Assembly: GCF_004798865.1 (NCBI RefSeq)
Contig: NW_025335268.1
Location: forward strand, 6,537,127 to 6,601,126
Origin: Varanus komodoensis
Lineage: Eukaryota > Chordata > Lepidosauria > Squamata > Varanidae
Length of the DNA stretch: 64,000 bases
Reading direction: 5' to 3'
This document shows positions 36,701 to 43,239 of this stretch, piece by piece. The first letter of the stretch is position 1; each line of letters begins with the position of its first letter. The position numbers were made by a program, and so were the translations under genes. The notes below the pieces were generated by a model. The model worked only from the letters and a program-made list of their open reading frames with translations, did no database searches and had not been told where the DNA came from.

Positions 36701-39700
36701 TAATCAATCAAAACAAAACCATTATTAGAATATAAAGAAGAATAGGAAAAAATACTGAACAGCAGATAAGCCAAGTTATGTAGAAGCCTCCTGTGAAAAT
36801 GAAATATTATCAAAACACCAGAGCTAATAAAGCAAGAAAGACTGAAACGTATAACATATAAGAAAACTAGCATTTAAGAGAACTTAACAAAATACAACAG
36901 CTATCACACTTTGGCCAAGTAAGAAACACAGAAATGTGTTGCTAAAATGCATACAAAGTTCTTTTTCTTTTGAATCTTCAAGCTACTGCCTTAGTTTATT
37001 CTATTAAATTAATTAGGATTAATTAATGAGAATCACATAGCAGATGGGTTTTGATGAAAGAACAGATCAGCTTCGGAGAACAGTTCACTGCTCTTTTCCT
37101 ATTTGATACTTAACTTTCAGAATCAAAATATAATTTCACTTTAAAATACAGCTGTAGGTTTATTCAGGCCCTGCTTTCTGCCATCTGACTGATAGTCTGT
37201 ACTGCCTATAACAGTATTCCATAAGCTGGCAACCTCTAGAAGTTTCATACCAACTCCCATCACCCCCAGACAGCATGGCCAATAGCCATGAATGCTGGGA
37301 GTTGTTATTCCAAACACCTGGAAGGCACCAAGTTTAGAAAGCAGGCTTACAGAGTGAAGCGTAAGCATCATCAGTCTTACCAAGCATGCATTAACAGTTT
37401 ACCTATTTACGTTTTCCTGGGAGCTCTTCAATCCAAACCCTATGTTGCACAATTTTGGGACATAGGTATCTTAGTGAAATGTTTGAACTTAAGTGAAACT
37501 CTGCTCACACTGCAATTAGCCTTAGGATCCTCCACTGCTAGACATTTTCAACTAGCAGCTGCTGCTTTGTCTATTTCTACCCTATGCACTAAAGGAAGAG
37601 ATCTCATACTCCAAACAGGATGCAGTCCTTTTTATTTATGATTACAGCAGCTAAAGTTCTCCAGTTCAAGCACTGCTGAGTCTGGCACCTTAATTCTTTC
37701 CAGGTTCTCAACCCTTACAGTTATAATGCTCTAGCTTTGGTGGCCTCATTTCTCTAGAAGTGTATGTAAGTCCTAGATTATCTTTCTGTATCTGGTGCCC
37801 TCTCTCTAGCGCTTTCCGTTCCTTCTCTGATACTCATCAGTCTTTTTATCTTCCCAAGCTTGAACAACTGGAGCAATAAAACACTGTTCCCAGTCTCCCC
37901 AAACTGGGGTGCCTCCCAAAAGCCACCTTTCACAAGACCTACCACAGGAGGTGCACACACAAGGAACTGGAAGACATGTGACCCAGACAGGAATAAAATG
38001 ATTACATTTGTCCTCACAGTGATAGTCACCACAAGGGACTGAGACATTGCTGCAATTCTTCATCCTTGTAGGATGTCCCCTACAGTTTCAAGAAACCTTT
38101 TATTCTATTCTAATTCCCAGTATGGCAGGAGAAGGATGATAACTAGGCACCGAGATACGAGCACCAGGTCAAAAGATACGTTTGAGTAAGTATAACAGCT
38201 AAATAGACAGTGCTGTGATACACAATACCATTGTTTTATTGCTGATGTGTTGTTTCAACGGGTATAGAACAGAACTCTGGCTGTTAATTTGAAAAATGTA
38301 AAGTAAACAGAGGGGATGAAGCTATTGTTCAAACTGCTAGGCTACTTTGAGTTGTAAAGACCAAACCAATATATTTCTGATAAAAGGTGCATCACATGTA
38401 ACACTAGCAGAACCAAGTCATACAAATTCTACTCATAGCAACCCACTGATACCCATGAATATTACAAAAACATTTTCTTCTTCACAAAAATGATATGCCA
38501 AACCTGACCTCATCATTACTAGCAGTTTTTTTAATCTTTAATCATAATCAAACAGCATTTCTTCCCTCAGGTACTTAACTCACTATATGTTTATACATTT
38601 AAAAGTGAAAGCAGTAAAGGCTTTTCATGCTGAATTCAGGAGAAGAAATGGAAGTTGTATAATTTTTACTATGACATCACCCACATGTCCTATTAAAGCC
38701 ACACTTCCCATTTTACTGCATACCAGCTGTGGACAGGATGTAATAGATTATAATATATAAAAACAAGAACACAAGGTAATGGTTTATGATGGACAAGTGA
38801 TGATAAGATTTGGGATGCTGTTATAAGCAATTGATGATTTACAGTGACAGTATTTTTGCGTTAATTAAATGCTTAATGACACTAGGAGACTCCACCCAAA
38901 TCCTGCATGTGAATCTCACATTCTAACATTTAAATGTCGGTGTCCTTTTTAATCCCTCCTTCTGTAAGGTGTAGGTTTTTATGACATCTGAAATTATACA
39001 AATATGAAGTGTTTTGCTGTTCATTTTTAAAGGACAAGAAAAGTTCCCTATAGGAGAAAAAAAATCCGCAGCCATGTTGAAGCAATCCAGGAAGGAAATT
39101 TTCTGGAGTTACTGTCAAAACAGATTAGTTTTACAGTATAAGCAAGTAGGTCACTGTTACAGAAAAAGCAGCTTCCATGGTTATTTGTCTAGACAGCTAA
39201 ACAGCTCATCTCCTAAATTAAAGGGAAGAAAGTACCTCTATAATTTGGAAAAAGGAGGTCTGGAAGAGGCTTAGAAGACTGTTTTATGGTGGATTTTAGT
39301 CAATACTCCAGTAAAAGCTAATTAATGTTAAGGGAATGTCTTTTGTGTTAGAATTTTCACTACATAACCTCCATGATTGCTTGCAATTTATAACCCAAAG
39401 CTATAAAGCACAAGTAGACTAAAATTTCTACAAACAACCTGCAGCCTAAGTACCAAGATTACAGAATTTTAAAGTTTAATGTAAAATCTTAGAATCCTGT
39501 TCCTGTCAATTACTGCACCAGAAAATTGATGTTTTGAACAAGGCAGAAAAACTGCTGCACTGTTGCCATTACCTGCTCTTCTGTGCCAGTAGGGCAAGAT
39601 GACCAAGGTCAACATGCCAGCAGAGTACAGTAATCAGGTGCCACCATACTCAAGGAGCCAACACTGGTGAATGTGCAAAGAAACATTGTTTAAACTTGTT

Positions 39701-40507
39701 ACACAGGAACAGAACTCAGTTTTAGCCTTCAGAGGGACAGCAATGGTTTTAGCCACTAGAAAATATTTGCAGCTGATACAGAAAATACTAGGTCACATAC
39801 ACCCATTTATCTTACACAAAATACTATTGTTGTCATCTTGGACTTACAGTGACCCTATGAATGAAAATTCTCCAAAATGTGCTATCCATGAAAGCGCTGT
39901 TCAGCTCTTCCAGGTTGTGGCTTCCTTTATGGAATCAATCCATCTCATATTTGGGCTTCCTTTTCTTCCTCTGCCTTTGACTTTCTTTAGCATGATGGTT
40001 TTCTTTACGGAGTTTTGACTTCTCGTGAAGTGCCCAAAGTATGACAGCTACAGCTTTGTCATATTTGATTCTAGACTTCACTTATATAAGATTCTATCAA
40101 AATTCTGCCAGCCAGAGAGTCATCAGACTTGTACATACCATAAAAATCAAGGGGTTTAAAAATATTTTAGATGCACGAGTTGAGGGGGGAAAGCATGGTT
40201 TTATATTAGCAGGGGATCTAATGTGCTTAGCTTGAGTATAAAGGGCCATATATTAATTTCAAAACCATTGCTGTCCCGCCACCAGAACAAATCTGACAGG
40301 CAACAAAATTTGGGGCTTATGTCCTGAATTTGAGCTGCCCCATTTCAAACTAAATTTCCTGACTCTATTCTCTTTCTTTGAGTAAAAAAGTAGTGTGAAA
40401 ATAATGTTTGCAGTTGTCATTTATGGCAACTAGCTAAGAGGATCAGAACTAACATTGTTTATTAATAGGTATTGCTCTACTTGTCTACATAAATTTAGGT
40501 GATTATT

Positions 40508-40550
<43 letters not shown>

Positions 40551-42231
40551 TTAAAACATTTTTATGCCGCCCCATTCGCCGAAACCATGTATATACTATC
40601 TTTTATCAATGATTTCAAAGCAAAGCCTTACCAAGGAGGAGGAGGAGAAAATTCACTAACACAACATTTTAAATGGTTTTGCCTCATTTACAACCCCTGG
40701 AAGACTTAAGTGTTTTTATCTAGCACCTACAAAATGGAAAAATTGACAGCAAGTATCTCTCTTTGCATTTTCCCCTCTTTAATGTAAGCCCCACTTTCAA
40801 TAGAGATGATATTTGAAGAAAGGCATGTTTCACTGGAGCCTTAACTTTTCCAAGACTTTAACACAACCTAAATTAAAGAGCATAGTTTATTGAAGAACTT
40901 AAAAGTGTTTAAAAACAAGTTTTTACAGCACAGTGAAGCTAGTGTTACCAAGTAGTTCTAAGTAGGAACTAATTATCTACAGTATATCCATCACTGTTAT
41001 CTCTATGCATGGCTTTGTTTTAAAAGTGCAAGATGTGTTGAACTCTGTATCATTTCTTTATTTACACCAATACTAGGAAGTAGGAAAGAATTCTCTGAAT
41101 TTTATAGAACTCAGTTTAAAAGAGGCTTAAATGTCATATGTATTTAAAACTCCCTTACACTATAAATACTGCTAATGTGGGACAGAAGCAGGAGAGAACA
41201 AATGAAAAATAACTGTACGTGAAAAATATCTCCACAGTAGTTTTTACATTTGCATTAAAGATGCAGAGGAACCATTGTAAAAACCTGATTTGCACATAAC
41301 AAACAGCAGTTTAATTAACCATAATTGAATCATATGGTCCAATTATGGAATTAACTCTGCATTACTAACCCAGGGTGAGAATTTAACCCTCAAATAATCC
41401 ATGGTGGGTGGGCTTGTACGACATGGCAATTCCCCAATTGCACTGATCCAGATTTGCATATTCAAACTGGACCTGGCACATACTTTAGCACATTGAAGGT
41501 TGAAAAACCCATGGTGAGGCTGTTGTGTCATACAAACCAGATTATGAAGTGTGAGTTGTTTAAACCATGGACTACAGTTTAAACAAATGTAAAGCAACAA
41601 TTGTGTGTTCTTATTTGGCTAAAAAGTAGTAGGCAAGACAAGTTAAAAAAAATAAGCTTCTTAGATGTGAGTGCTACAAAGGCGCTTGGGATACATGAAG
41701 GGAGAAGGTGAAGAAGGGAAACCATCAAACTAGTGATTGAGTTGTAAATCATGGTTTGCAGACAACCCTAGGAAGGAAAACAAACCACAATTTAAATAAA
41801 CGATAGGTTAGTGCTATGTGAGAACCAGGTCTTAAGTGTCTTCCACAAAAAATTCATAAGTTAAACAAGATGTCAGCCCAGGTTGACAGTGTGCAACTGA
41901 TTCACCTAGTCCTTTTTCATTTCATGTTAACATAAAAGCAGGTACTATTAAAAAAAGCTGTACTACTTAAATATTCTACGAATTTGTGTGATTCTTCAAA
42001 GTTTTTAATTAACCATGGTGTTAAAATAAATGAAAGCAAATTTTCTAGATGGTTGCATGTTACAACAGCCATCTTTCACATACCTGAGCCACACCACACT
42101 TCAGCCAGATGACATTCAGTTTCACCAGGCTCTTTACACAAATCCACCACATCTCTGCAAGTGGTTTCTGGGGTAACTGGAACTTCAGTGAAGTGTTGTT
42201 CATTATTGCTGAGGTACACTGTAAGAAACAT
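7720..42231 (-). CDS. TP53BP2: TP53BP2 (ASPP2) locus, 17 coding exons
   Basis: The coding exons on the - strand, in gene order, are 42231-42084, 36490-36377, 34024-33945, 32470-32369, 30899-30725, 28453-28272, 27940-27776, 27544-27310, 25688-25560, 24961-24807, 24131-23648, 21698-20920, 15600-15463, 15231-15098, 14508-14342, 12200-12001 and 7761-7720. All junctions are GT/AG and keep frame; the total is 3429 nt, or 1142 residues, close to the roughly 1130 of the human protein. ASPP2 binds p53, p63 and p73 through its C-terminal ankyrin repeats and SH3 domain and favours pro-apoptotic targets; it also docks protein phosphatase 1 and works with PAR3 at cell junctions. The human protein begins M-M-P before MFLTVYL; that tiny first coding exon is not visible here, so the gene runs off the right edge. 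I see no stop or frameshift. Confidence 0.96.
9112..9193 (+). mobile_element. LINE (L2-like) 3' tail with A/T-rich microsatellite
   Basis: The sequence gagccgccccgaggcttcgg, then a ggggcggcatagaaatg motif, then a degenerate (TAAAA/TAAT)n run form the 3' end of a squamate LINE or a SINE sharing its tail. Similar tails occur at 13525, 33600 and, reversed, 40503. Only the last ~80 bp are present, so it is a severely 5'-truncated insertion. Confidence 0.75.
9347..9707. mobile_element. Non-autonomous hAT transposon with 8-bp TSD
   Basis: The element starts with CAGGGGTCCTCAAAC and ends with the inverted gtttgaggacccgtg. It is flanked by a perfect 8-bp target-site duplication, cactatga, at 9339-9346 and 9708-9715, the length diagnostic of hAT transposons. 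The 361-bp interior is GC- and CpG-rich, unlike its AT-rich surroundings, and internally repeats phrases around ctccgagcaagcaagccacc and tctgagcaagcgagccacc. It has no transposase. Overlapping open frames here are by-products of its base composition. Confidence 0.88.
9826..10183 (-). mobile_element. tRNA-derived SINE (~350 bp), - orientation
   Basis: Read on the - strand, the head (about 10166) carries a tRNA-like A box (gtgatgcagtggttt) and a B box (ggtttgaattt). The body includes ggccggcatgac and ggaaacctttacctttacct at its tail. This matches a common lizard SINE of about 350 bp. Candidate 14-bp target duplications, tagtgataggataa, sit at 9812-9825 and 10184-10197. Two overlapping open frames on the + strand are incidental. 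Confidence 0.82.
12001..12200 (-). CDS. TP53BP2: TP53BP2 SH3-domain exon
   Basis: This 200-bp exon encodes [20 protein letters not shown] then [20 protein letters not shown] and [24 protein letters not shown]. The ALWDY motif (about residues 1078-1082), the acidic RT loop, the WWW cluster and the GYVPRNLL strand define an SH3 domain. In ASPP2 this domain binds the p53 core together with the ankyrin repeats. The acceptor is tgcag and the donor GTAGGT. Confidence 0.97.
12664..12960 (+). repeat. Dispersed reptile repeat, copy 1
   Basis: The stretch opens with agaagccctgctggatcaga and continues through phrases like tgtttcccagcaacttctgt and tggtggccatcactac. I know this as a recurrent dispersed sequence in reptile genomes but cannot assign its class with confidence. 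A second copy in the same orientation lies at 43240-43460, sharing the gagggaaccca, ccccagcaact and gtatacagg/gtacatagg segments. Confidence 0.6.
13525..13603 (+). mobile_element. LINE (L2-like) 3' tail with (TAAA)n
   Basis: This repeats the pattern of 9112: tgtaagccgccccaaggctt, then cggcgaatggggcggcataa, then ttttaataaataaataaata. It is the 3' end of a 5'-truncated insertion whose tail has become a short microsatellite. Confidence 0.75.
14342..14508 (-). CDS. TP53BP2: TP53BP2 ankyrin-repeat exon (second)
   Basis: This 167-bp exon encodes (W)[20 protein letters not shown], then [20 protein letters not shown] and [23 protein letters not shown] is the classic ankyrin helix signature. These repeats pack against the SH3 domain and contact p53 family members. 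The donor is GTATGT; the acceptor tttgtag splits the tryptophan codon of DGW/TPLH. Confidence 0.97.
14509..15097. other. TP53BP2 intron, nothing recognised
   Basis: This is a 589-bp intron. A 139-codon open frame on the + strand (14579-14998) is antisense to the gene, has no recognisable domain and looks like chance. Confidence 0.65.
15098..15231 (-). CDS. TP53BP2: TP53BP2 ankyrin-repeat exon (first)
   Basis: This 134-bp exon encodes [20 protein letters not shown] and [38 protein letters not shown] and [13 protein letters not shown] are ankyrin-repeat consensus segments. The acceptor is ccatag and the donor GTAAGG. No intact alternative product was seen in either flank. Confidence 0.97.
15463..15600 (-). 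CDS. TP53BP2: TP53BP2 exon with RVKF phosphatase-1 docking motif
   Basis: This 138-bp, phase-0 exon encodes [20 protein letters not shown] then [20 protein letters not shown] and QRIIYE. RVKF (about residues 935-938) is the RVxF motif through which ASPP2 recruits protein phosphatase 1, and [15 protein letters not shown] leads into the ankyrin repeats. The acceptor follows ttatttttctctccag and the donor is GTATAT. Confidence 0.97.
16205..18830 (-). mobile_element. L2-type LINE, degraded, same strand as the gene
   Basis: Pieces of one LINE read in order on the - strand. Near 18365-18628 is an endonuclease segment ([31 protein letters not shown]). Near 18113-18328 is [16 protein letters not shown] followed by SDHYLIKAE. 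At 16935-17450 is reverse transcriptase ([42 protein letters not shown]). At 16210-16749 is the C-terminal region ([29 protein letters not shown]). The 3' tail at 16205-16270 (gcccagagcctctgcgagtg) belongs to the same family as the short tails elsewhere in the window. YADD is the catalytic RT motif. Frameshifts and stops interrupt it, so it is dead. The 5' end is lost; the exact limit is uncertain. Confidence 0.88.
19882..20105 (+). mobile_element. tRNA-derived squamate SINE
   Basis: The head reads agtcagtgtggtgttagtgg ttaagagtacagggctggga (A-box region), followed by a B-box-like gagttctagcccc. The body has gggtgactttgagcaagttc and a LINE-like tail aacccacctggagttccttgg. The same family occurs reversed at 50455-50691. 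There is no clean target duplication. Confidence 0.78.
20225..20480 (-). repeat. Unnamed dispersed repeat, copy A
   Basis: The reverse complement of 20285-20395 aligns along about 110 bp with 41360-41470, sharing ataatcc, gacatggcaatt, cccaat and tacctgg/gacctgg blocks at roughly 70 percent identity by eye. Phrases rich in aaaccatgg-type palindromes suggest a short non-autonomous DNA transposon. Family not identified. Confidence 0.55.
20920..21698 (-). CDS. TP53BP2: TP53BP2 large proline-rich exon
   Basis: This 779-bp exon encodes from [18 protein letters not shown] to [13 protein letters not shown]. It includes [40 protein letters not shown] and [17 protein letters not shown], which are strongly conserved ASPP2 segments. 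[17 protein letters not shown] holds a PPPPY motif (about residues 884-888) of the type bound by WW domains, such as that of YAP. The region between is serine/proline/acidic and diverges from human, as expected for a disordered linker. The acceptor is gctcctcag and the donor GTAAGT. Confidence 0.97.
22826..23210. mobile_element. Degraded palindromic MITE hosting a hAT insertion
   Basis: The left part (22826-22859, gcagggatgagcgacctgag then accctctagat) and the right part (23140-23210, ctctacatgctttggtgagg to aaaacatctgtaggaccaca) look like two arms of the common reptile MITE with a tccagatgttttggactacaa core. They are separated by the 280-bp hAT element. Family assignment is from memory and the arms are diverged. 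Confidence 0.5.
22860..23139. mobile_element. Non-autonomous hAT transposon, second copy
   Basis: It begins catgggtcctcaaactacgg and ends with the inverted gtttgaggacccctg, the same termini as the element at 9347. It is flanked by ctctagat (22852-22859) and ctctacat (23140-23147), an 8-bp duplication with one mismatch. The interior is CpG-rich (ggcctgcgggctggatccgg) and differs from the 9347 copy, so the two are relatives, not identical subfamily members. Multiple overlapping open frames here are compositional. Confidence 0.85.
23648..24131 (-). CDS. TP53BP2: TP53BP2 proline-rich exon
   Basis: This 484-bp exon encodes [75 protein letters not shown] and [24 protein letters not shown]. These are conserved ASPP2 blocks in order. 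PPPVPTKPK is a typical SH3-ligand type motif. Human has VANKNVAK where this copy has MGAKNVAK at the exon start, so the first residues vary. The acceptor is ccttgcag and the donor GTGAGT. Confidence 0.96.
24132..24806. other. TP53BP2 intron, nothing recognised
   Basis: This is a 675-bp intron. Open frames on both strands at 24205-24654 overlap one another and carry no recognisable motif. A short TA-rich run lies at 24303-24322. Confidence 0.65.
24807..24961 (-). CDS. TP53BP2: TP53BP2 exon, [12 protein letters not shown] region
   Basis: This 155-bp exon encodes (A)[40 protein letters not shown] and [11 protein letters not shown]. Human ASPP2 has [21 protein letters not shown] and [15 protein letters not shown], so orthology is clear. 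The acceptor is cttttag, splitting an alanine codon; the donor is GTATTC, a weak but acceptable site. Confidence 0.95.
24962..25559. other. TP53BP2 intron, nothing recognised
   Basis: This is a 598-bp AT-rich intron with no nameable repeat. The - strand open frame at 25128-25373 is unsupported. Confidence 0.65.
25560..25688 (-). CDS. TP53BP2: TP53BP2 linker exon
   Basis: This 129-bp exon encodes (G)[21 protein letters not shown] and [21 protein letters not shown]. It is the least conserved exon relative to human (which has GSKIHPVGPDWSPSNADLFP at this place), but it fits in phase between flanking exons with good splice sites (tcttcag and GTAAGT), and the G-S-K and D-W residues align. Confidence 0.9.
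25975..26046 (+). mobile_element. CR1 LINE 3'-end fragment
   Basis: The phrase ggatttgatggccttacagg ccccttcaacctgacttcca followed by (TCCTA)n matches the end of a CR1 LINE, which typically reads ttggactagatggcc...cccttccaactct and ends in a short pentamer or octamer repeat. Only about 70 bp remain. Confidence 0.6.
26640..26709. repeat. Compound microsatellite (CT)n-(CCCTCT)n-(CA)n
   Basis: A run of CT dinucleotides passes into ccctct hexamers and then into ACAC repeats ending cacacacacacacag. It is simple sequence inside an intron; the open frame covering it is an artefact. Confidence 0.9.
27310..27544 (-). CDS. TP53BP2: TP53BP2 exon, [14 protein letters not shown] region
   Basis: This 235-bp exon encodes [40 protein letters not shown] and [20 protein letters not shown] ending [36 protein letters not shown] is near-identical to human ASPP2. 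The acceptor is gtttag and the donor GTAATG. Confidence 0.96.
27776..27940 (-). CDS. TP53BP2: TP53BP2 coiled-coil exon
   Basis: This 165-bp phase-0 exon encodes [40 protein letters not shown] and [15 protein letters not shown], part of the long N-terminal coiled coil used for self-association and partner binding. The acceptor is gcattcag and the donor GTACGT. Confidence 0.97.
27941..28271. other. TP53BP2 intron, nothing recognised
   Basis: This is a short 331-bp intron between two coiled-coil exons with no repeats seen. Confidence 0.7.
28272..28453 (-). CDS. TP53BP2: TP53BP2 coiled-coil exon
   Basis: This 182-bp exon encodes (V)[40 protein letters not shown] and [20 protein letters not shown]. 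Heptad-type spacing of L/V/M residues supports a coiled coil, and the sequence is near-identical to human ASPP2. The acceptor is tcttcag, splitting the valine codon, and the donor is GTAACT. Confidence 0.97.
28454..30724. other. TP53BP2 intron, mostly unrecognised
   Basis: This is a 2.3-kb intron. A pyrimidine-rich (C/T) stretch lies at about 29411-29515. No transposon could be named. The purine/pyrimidine open frames at 29351-29597 follow from composition. Confidence 0.6.
30725..30899 (-). CDS. TP53BP2: TP53BP2 coiled-coil exon with glutamine run
   Basis: This 175-bp exon encodes [40 protein letters not shown] and [18 protein letters not shown]. The six-glutamine run (about residues 160-165) is coded by five CAG and a CAA; human has the interrupted DQRQQQQVAE. 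The acceptor is catctttag and the donor GTGAGC. Confidence 0.97.
31354..31398 (+). repeat. Direct repeat, left copy
   Basis: The sequence aactatgcttctaaggaacc then agggcaggggtcagcaaccc is repeated with about three changes at 32129-32173. The repeat spans both the flank and the first ~19 bp of the hAT terminus, so it is not a simple target duplication. Confidence 0.8.
31382..32126 (+). mobile_element. hAT transposon remnant with BED-type transposase fragment
   Basis: The termini are inverted: the left end reads caggggtcagcaacccatggctctg (counting from about 31376), and the right end tttaaggttgctgatccctt near 32107-32126. The inner open frame (31531-31760) reads [20 protein letters not shown] then [20 protein letters not shown], which matches the N-terminal BED zinc-finger region of Charlie/ZBED-like hAT transposases. 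The CxxC half of the finger (CLIC) is present but the histidine half is not evident, and the catalytic and dimerisation regions are missing. The copy is inactive, an internally deleted derivative about 0.75 kb long. Confidence 0.78.
32129..32173 (+). repeat. Direct repeat, right copy
   Basis: This reads aactatgcttccaaggaaca then agggcaggggtcagcaaccc, the partner of 31354-31398. It carries a second start of a hAT terminus (caggggtcagcaacccatg) that is cut off directly after and followed by unrelated sequence. Confidence 0.8.
32369..32470 (-). CDS. TP53BP2: TP53BP2 exon, [16 protein letters not shown] region
   Basis: This 102-bp phase-0 exon encodes [20 protein letters not shown] and [14 protein letters not shown], near-identical to human ASPP2 ([20 protein letters not shown]). 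It begins the coiled coil. The acceptor is taattgaag and the donor GTTTGT. Confidence 0.96.
32471..33944. other. TP53BP2 intron
   Basis: This 1.47-kb intron is unrecognised at 32471-33590, with an L2-like tail and AAT microsatellite at 33600-33740. Confidence 0.6.
33600..33740 (+). mobile_element. LINE (L2-like) 3' tail with (TAA)n microsatellite
   Basis: After several ttatattgtta repeats comes gttgtaagccaccccgaggc, then ttcggcaaggggcggcatag, then about 15 TAA units (33684-33732) and a few GAT units. It is the longest microsatellite of the four similar tails in this window and should be length-variable. Confidence 0.8.
33945..34024 (-). CDS. TP53BP2: TP53BP2 exon, [12 protein letters not shown] region
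   Basis: This 80-bp exon encodes (G)[20 protein letters not shown] and RRIENG. Human has [22 protein letters not shown]. The acceptor is the AG at 34026-34025, chosen over the next AG three bases into the exon because only it preserves phase with the previous exon. The donor is GTAAGT. Confidence 0.93.
34850..35170. repeat. Inverted/direct repeat region, possible MITE
   Basis: Arms at 34943-34973 (ttctagagaaaagctgtgga...) and 35021-35050 (cctagggatattcacagttt...) are imperfect inverted copies that could form a hairpin with a ~47-nt loop. Related direct units recur at 35048-35075 (agagatattcatggctttt) and 35143-35169 (ctagagatacatggctttt). The left side (ggtactgtccccaggttaca) resembles a DNA-transposon end I have seen in vertebrates but cannot name. 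Confidence 0.5.
35540..36000 (-). mobile_element. L1 LINE remnant (ORF2 C-terminus)
   Basis: On the - strand the translation contains [19 protein letters not shown] and, further on, a segment like [18 protein letters not shown] with a following cysteine and the MAKLTYY motif are characteristic of the end of L1 ORF2. The copy has stops and a 42-bp tandem duplication (35911-35994). It is a short, old fragment. Confidence 0.65.
35911..35994. repeat. 42-bp tandem duplication
   Basis: Two adjacent units, 35911-35952 and 35953-35994, each run from ggaag(a/t)ctcatctactttat through tacatttccaacataatg to (t/c)tag, and differ at two positions. The duplication occurred inside the L1 remnant after insertion. 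Confidence 0.9.
36377..36490 (-). CDS. TP53BP2: TP53BP2 exon, ubiquitin-like domain (second part)
   Basis: This 114-bp exon encodes (E)[20 protein letters not shown] and [17 protein letters not shown](G). Human has [20 protein letters not shown] and [16 protein letters not shown]. It completes the N-terminal ubiquitin-like (RA-type) fold of ASPP proteins. The acceptor is gtttttcag and the donor GTAAGT. Confidence 0.97.
37226..37332. mobile_element. Palindromic MITE (hAT-like)
   Basis: ctggcaacctctagaagttt then caactcccatcacccccaga is followed by the partly complementary aatgctgggagttgttattc and aacacctggaaggcaccaag. This matches a very common reptile MITE with a tccagatgttttggactacaactcccatcat theme, near-palindromic around its middle. 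Family name uncertain. Confidence 0.65.
39822..40085 (-). mobile_element. BovB/RTE LINE 3' fragment
   Basis: Read on the + strand it gives ttacagtgaccctatgaatg then cttcctttatggaatcaatc catctcatatttgggcttcc and caaagtatgacagctacagc, the antisense of the BovB ORF end (the YFGHLMRR...DSLEK region). It is the same subfamily as 44955 and 54115, and 5'-truncated. Confidence 0.7.
40503..40595 (-). mobile_element. LINE (L2-like) 3' tail, reversed, with (ATTT)n
   Basis: About 12 copies of TTTA (40505-40553) are followed by aaaacatttttatgccgccc cattcgccga, the reverse complement of the tails at 9112, 13525 and 33600. The insertion contains only ~40 bp of LINE besides the microsatellite. Confidence 0.8.
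41350..41830 (+). repeat. Unnamed dispersed repeat, copy B
   Basis: 41360-41470 aligns with the reverse complement of 20285-20395. The copy continues with cccatggtgaggctgttgtg, tttaaaccatggactacagt and, near 41750, aaatcatggtttgcagacaa. The aaaccatgg palindromes and paired segments suggest a non-autonomous DNA transposon. Boundaries are uncertain. Confidence 0.5.
42084..42231 (-). CDS. TP53BP2: TP53BP2 exon, ubiquitin-like domain (first part)
   Basis: This 148-bp exon encodes [40 protein letters not shown] and HLAEVWCGS. It matches the human N-terminus that follows M-M-P. The exon begins with ATG directly after the acceptor ctcttccag, so translation could in principle start here, but in human the start lies in the preceding exon. 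The donor is GTATGT. No matching first exon or CpG-rich promoter is seen from 42232 to 64000. Confidence 0.96.
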
Positions 42232-43239
42232 CTGGAAGAGATCAGAATATGCCATTAACTGTAAACTATGTGGAAGAAGTAATAACAACATTTGAGTTAC
42301 CAAAACATTCTATATCATTACCTCAACTACACACAGATAACACTGGAGAAAGGCTTAATGTATTTTATCTCTGGTTTTCACTGAATCAAGATGAGATCCC
42401 TCCACAACTTTGATTCGTTAATTATCTTATTTGTATCAATGTAACTAGAATGAGGTCTTAATTCGTGAAAATTACTTCTTTCTCTAGCCTTATGCATTAC
42501 TCACATACTTACAAAGTGGACCTGCACTTCTGGCCTCATCACCAAAATCATACTCCTAAGTTAGGTCTGTGGTACAAAGCTCCACCTTGCAGAATACCCT
42601 GCAACAGTATATATTTGGACTGTGTGGAGCTCCAATGCACAAACAGAATTTTCTGTTTAAACTTCTGCACTCAACACAGGAGGTCTGGGGACCCAGCTGA
42701 CCCAGGAATGCAGTGTCATTCTGCAGTTAGGAGTAATTGGCTTACACCTAAATAATCTGTTGTGGAACACCTGTACAAAATGCAGCCGAGAACTTACAAA
42801 AAATTAGAGACAAAAAAACCTCAAAACCCAACAACCCAAAGATAGCTTACACATCCTGATCAATCATGTTACACTGCAAAAGAAATATAAAAATACTAAT
42901 AGCTTTGAAGGAACTAAACCCTGAAAAACCTATACAGCTGTTCATTCCTACATTGATATAACTTTGGATAAAACAAAGCAATTTTTTTCCAAATGGCTTC
43001 ATTAATTTAAAAACAAATGTGTATTTCTATGACCACCACCAACCCCCCCACCGCCGCTGCCAAACAAAACTAAATCTTATCACTAGTGAAGTTAAAACAG
43101 CTAGCAAAATCTTTATTGTTATTTAAGGCATATGTGAACATAGCAAATCTCTTGCTATCTAAAACTCTTGTAACTCTGGTAAGACCTATATAACATCCTC
43201 AATCCAAATGGAGCACAAGAACCTCCTTGCTGGGTTAAA
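42232..43239. other. TP53BP2 intron 1, unrecognised part
   Basis: About 1 kb of AT-rich sequence with no exon or repeat that I can name. The + strand open frame 42465-42755 has no recognisable product. Confidence 0.55.

Larger units (their letters stand above)
36491..42083. other. TP53BP2 intron 2
   Basis: This 5.6-kb intron carries a MITE (37226-37332), a BovB fragment (39822-40085), an L2-like tail with an ATTT microsatellite (40503-40595) and a dispersed repeat (41350-41830). 37340-39820 and 40600-41340 hold nothing I recognise; open frames there (for example 37288-37641 and 38930-39274) have no known motifs. Confidence 0.6.

Noticed and set aside
39540-39660. A possible processed pseudogene near a gaccaaggtcaacatgcc phrase
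   Set aside because: The translation ends after about 20 residues and I could not match it to any known protein.
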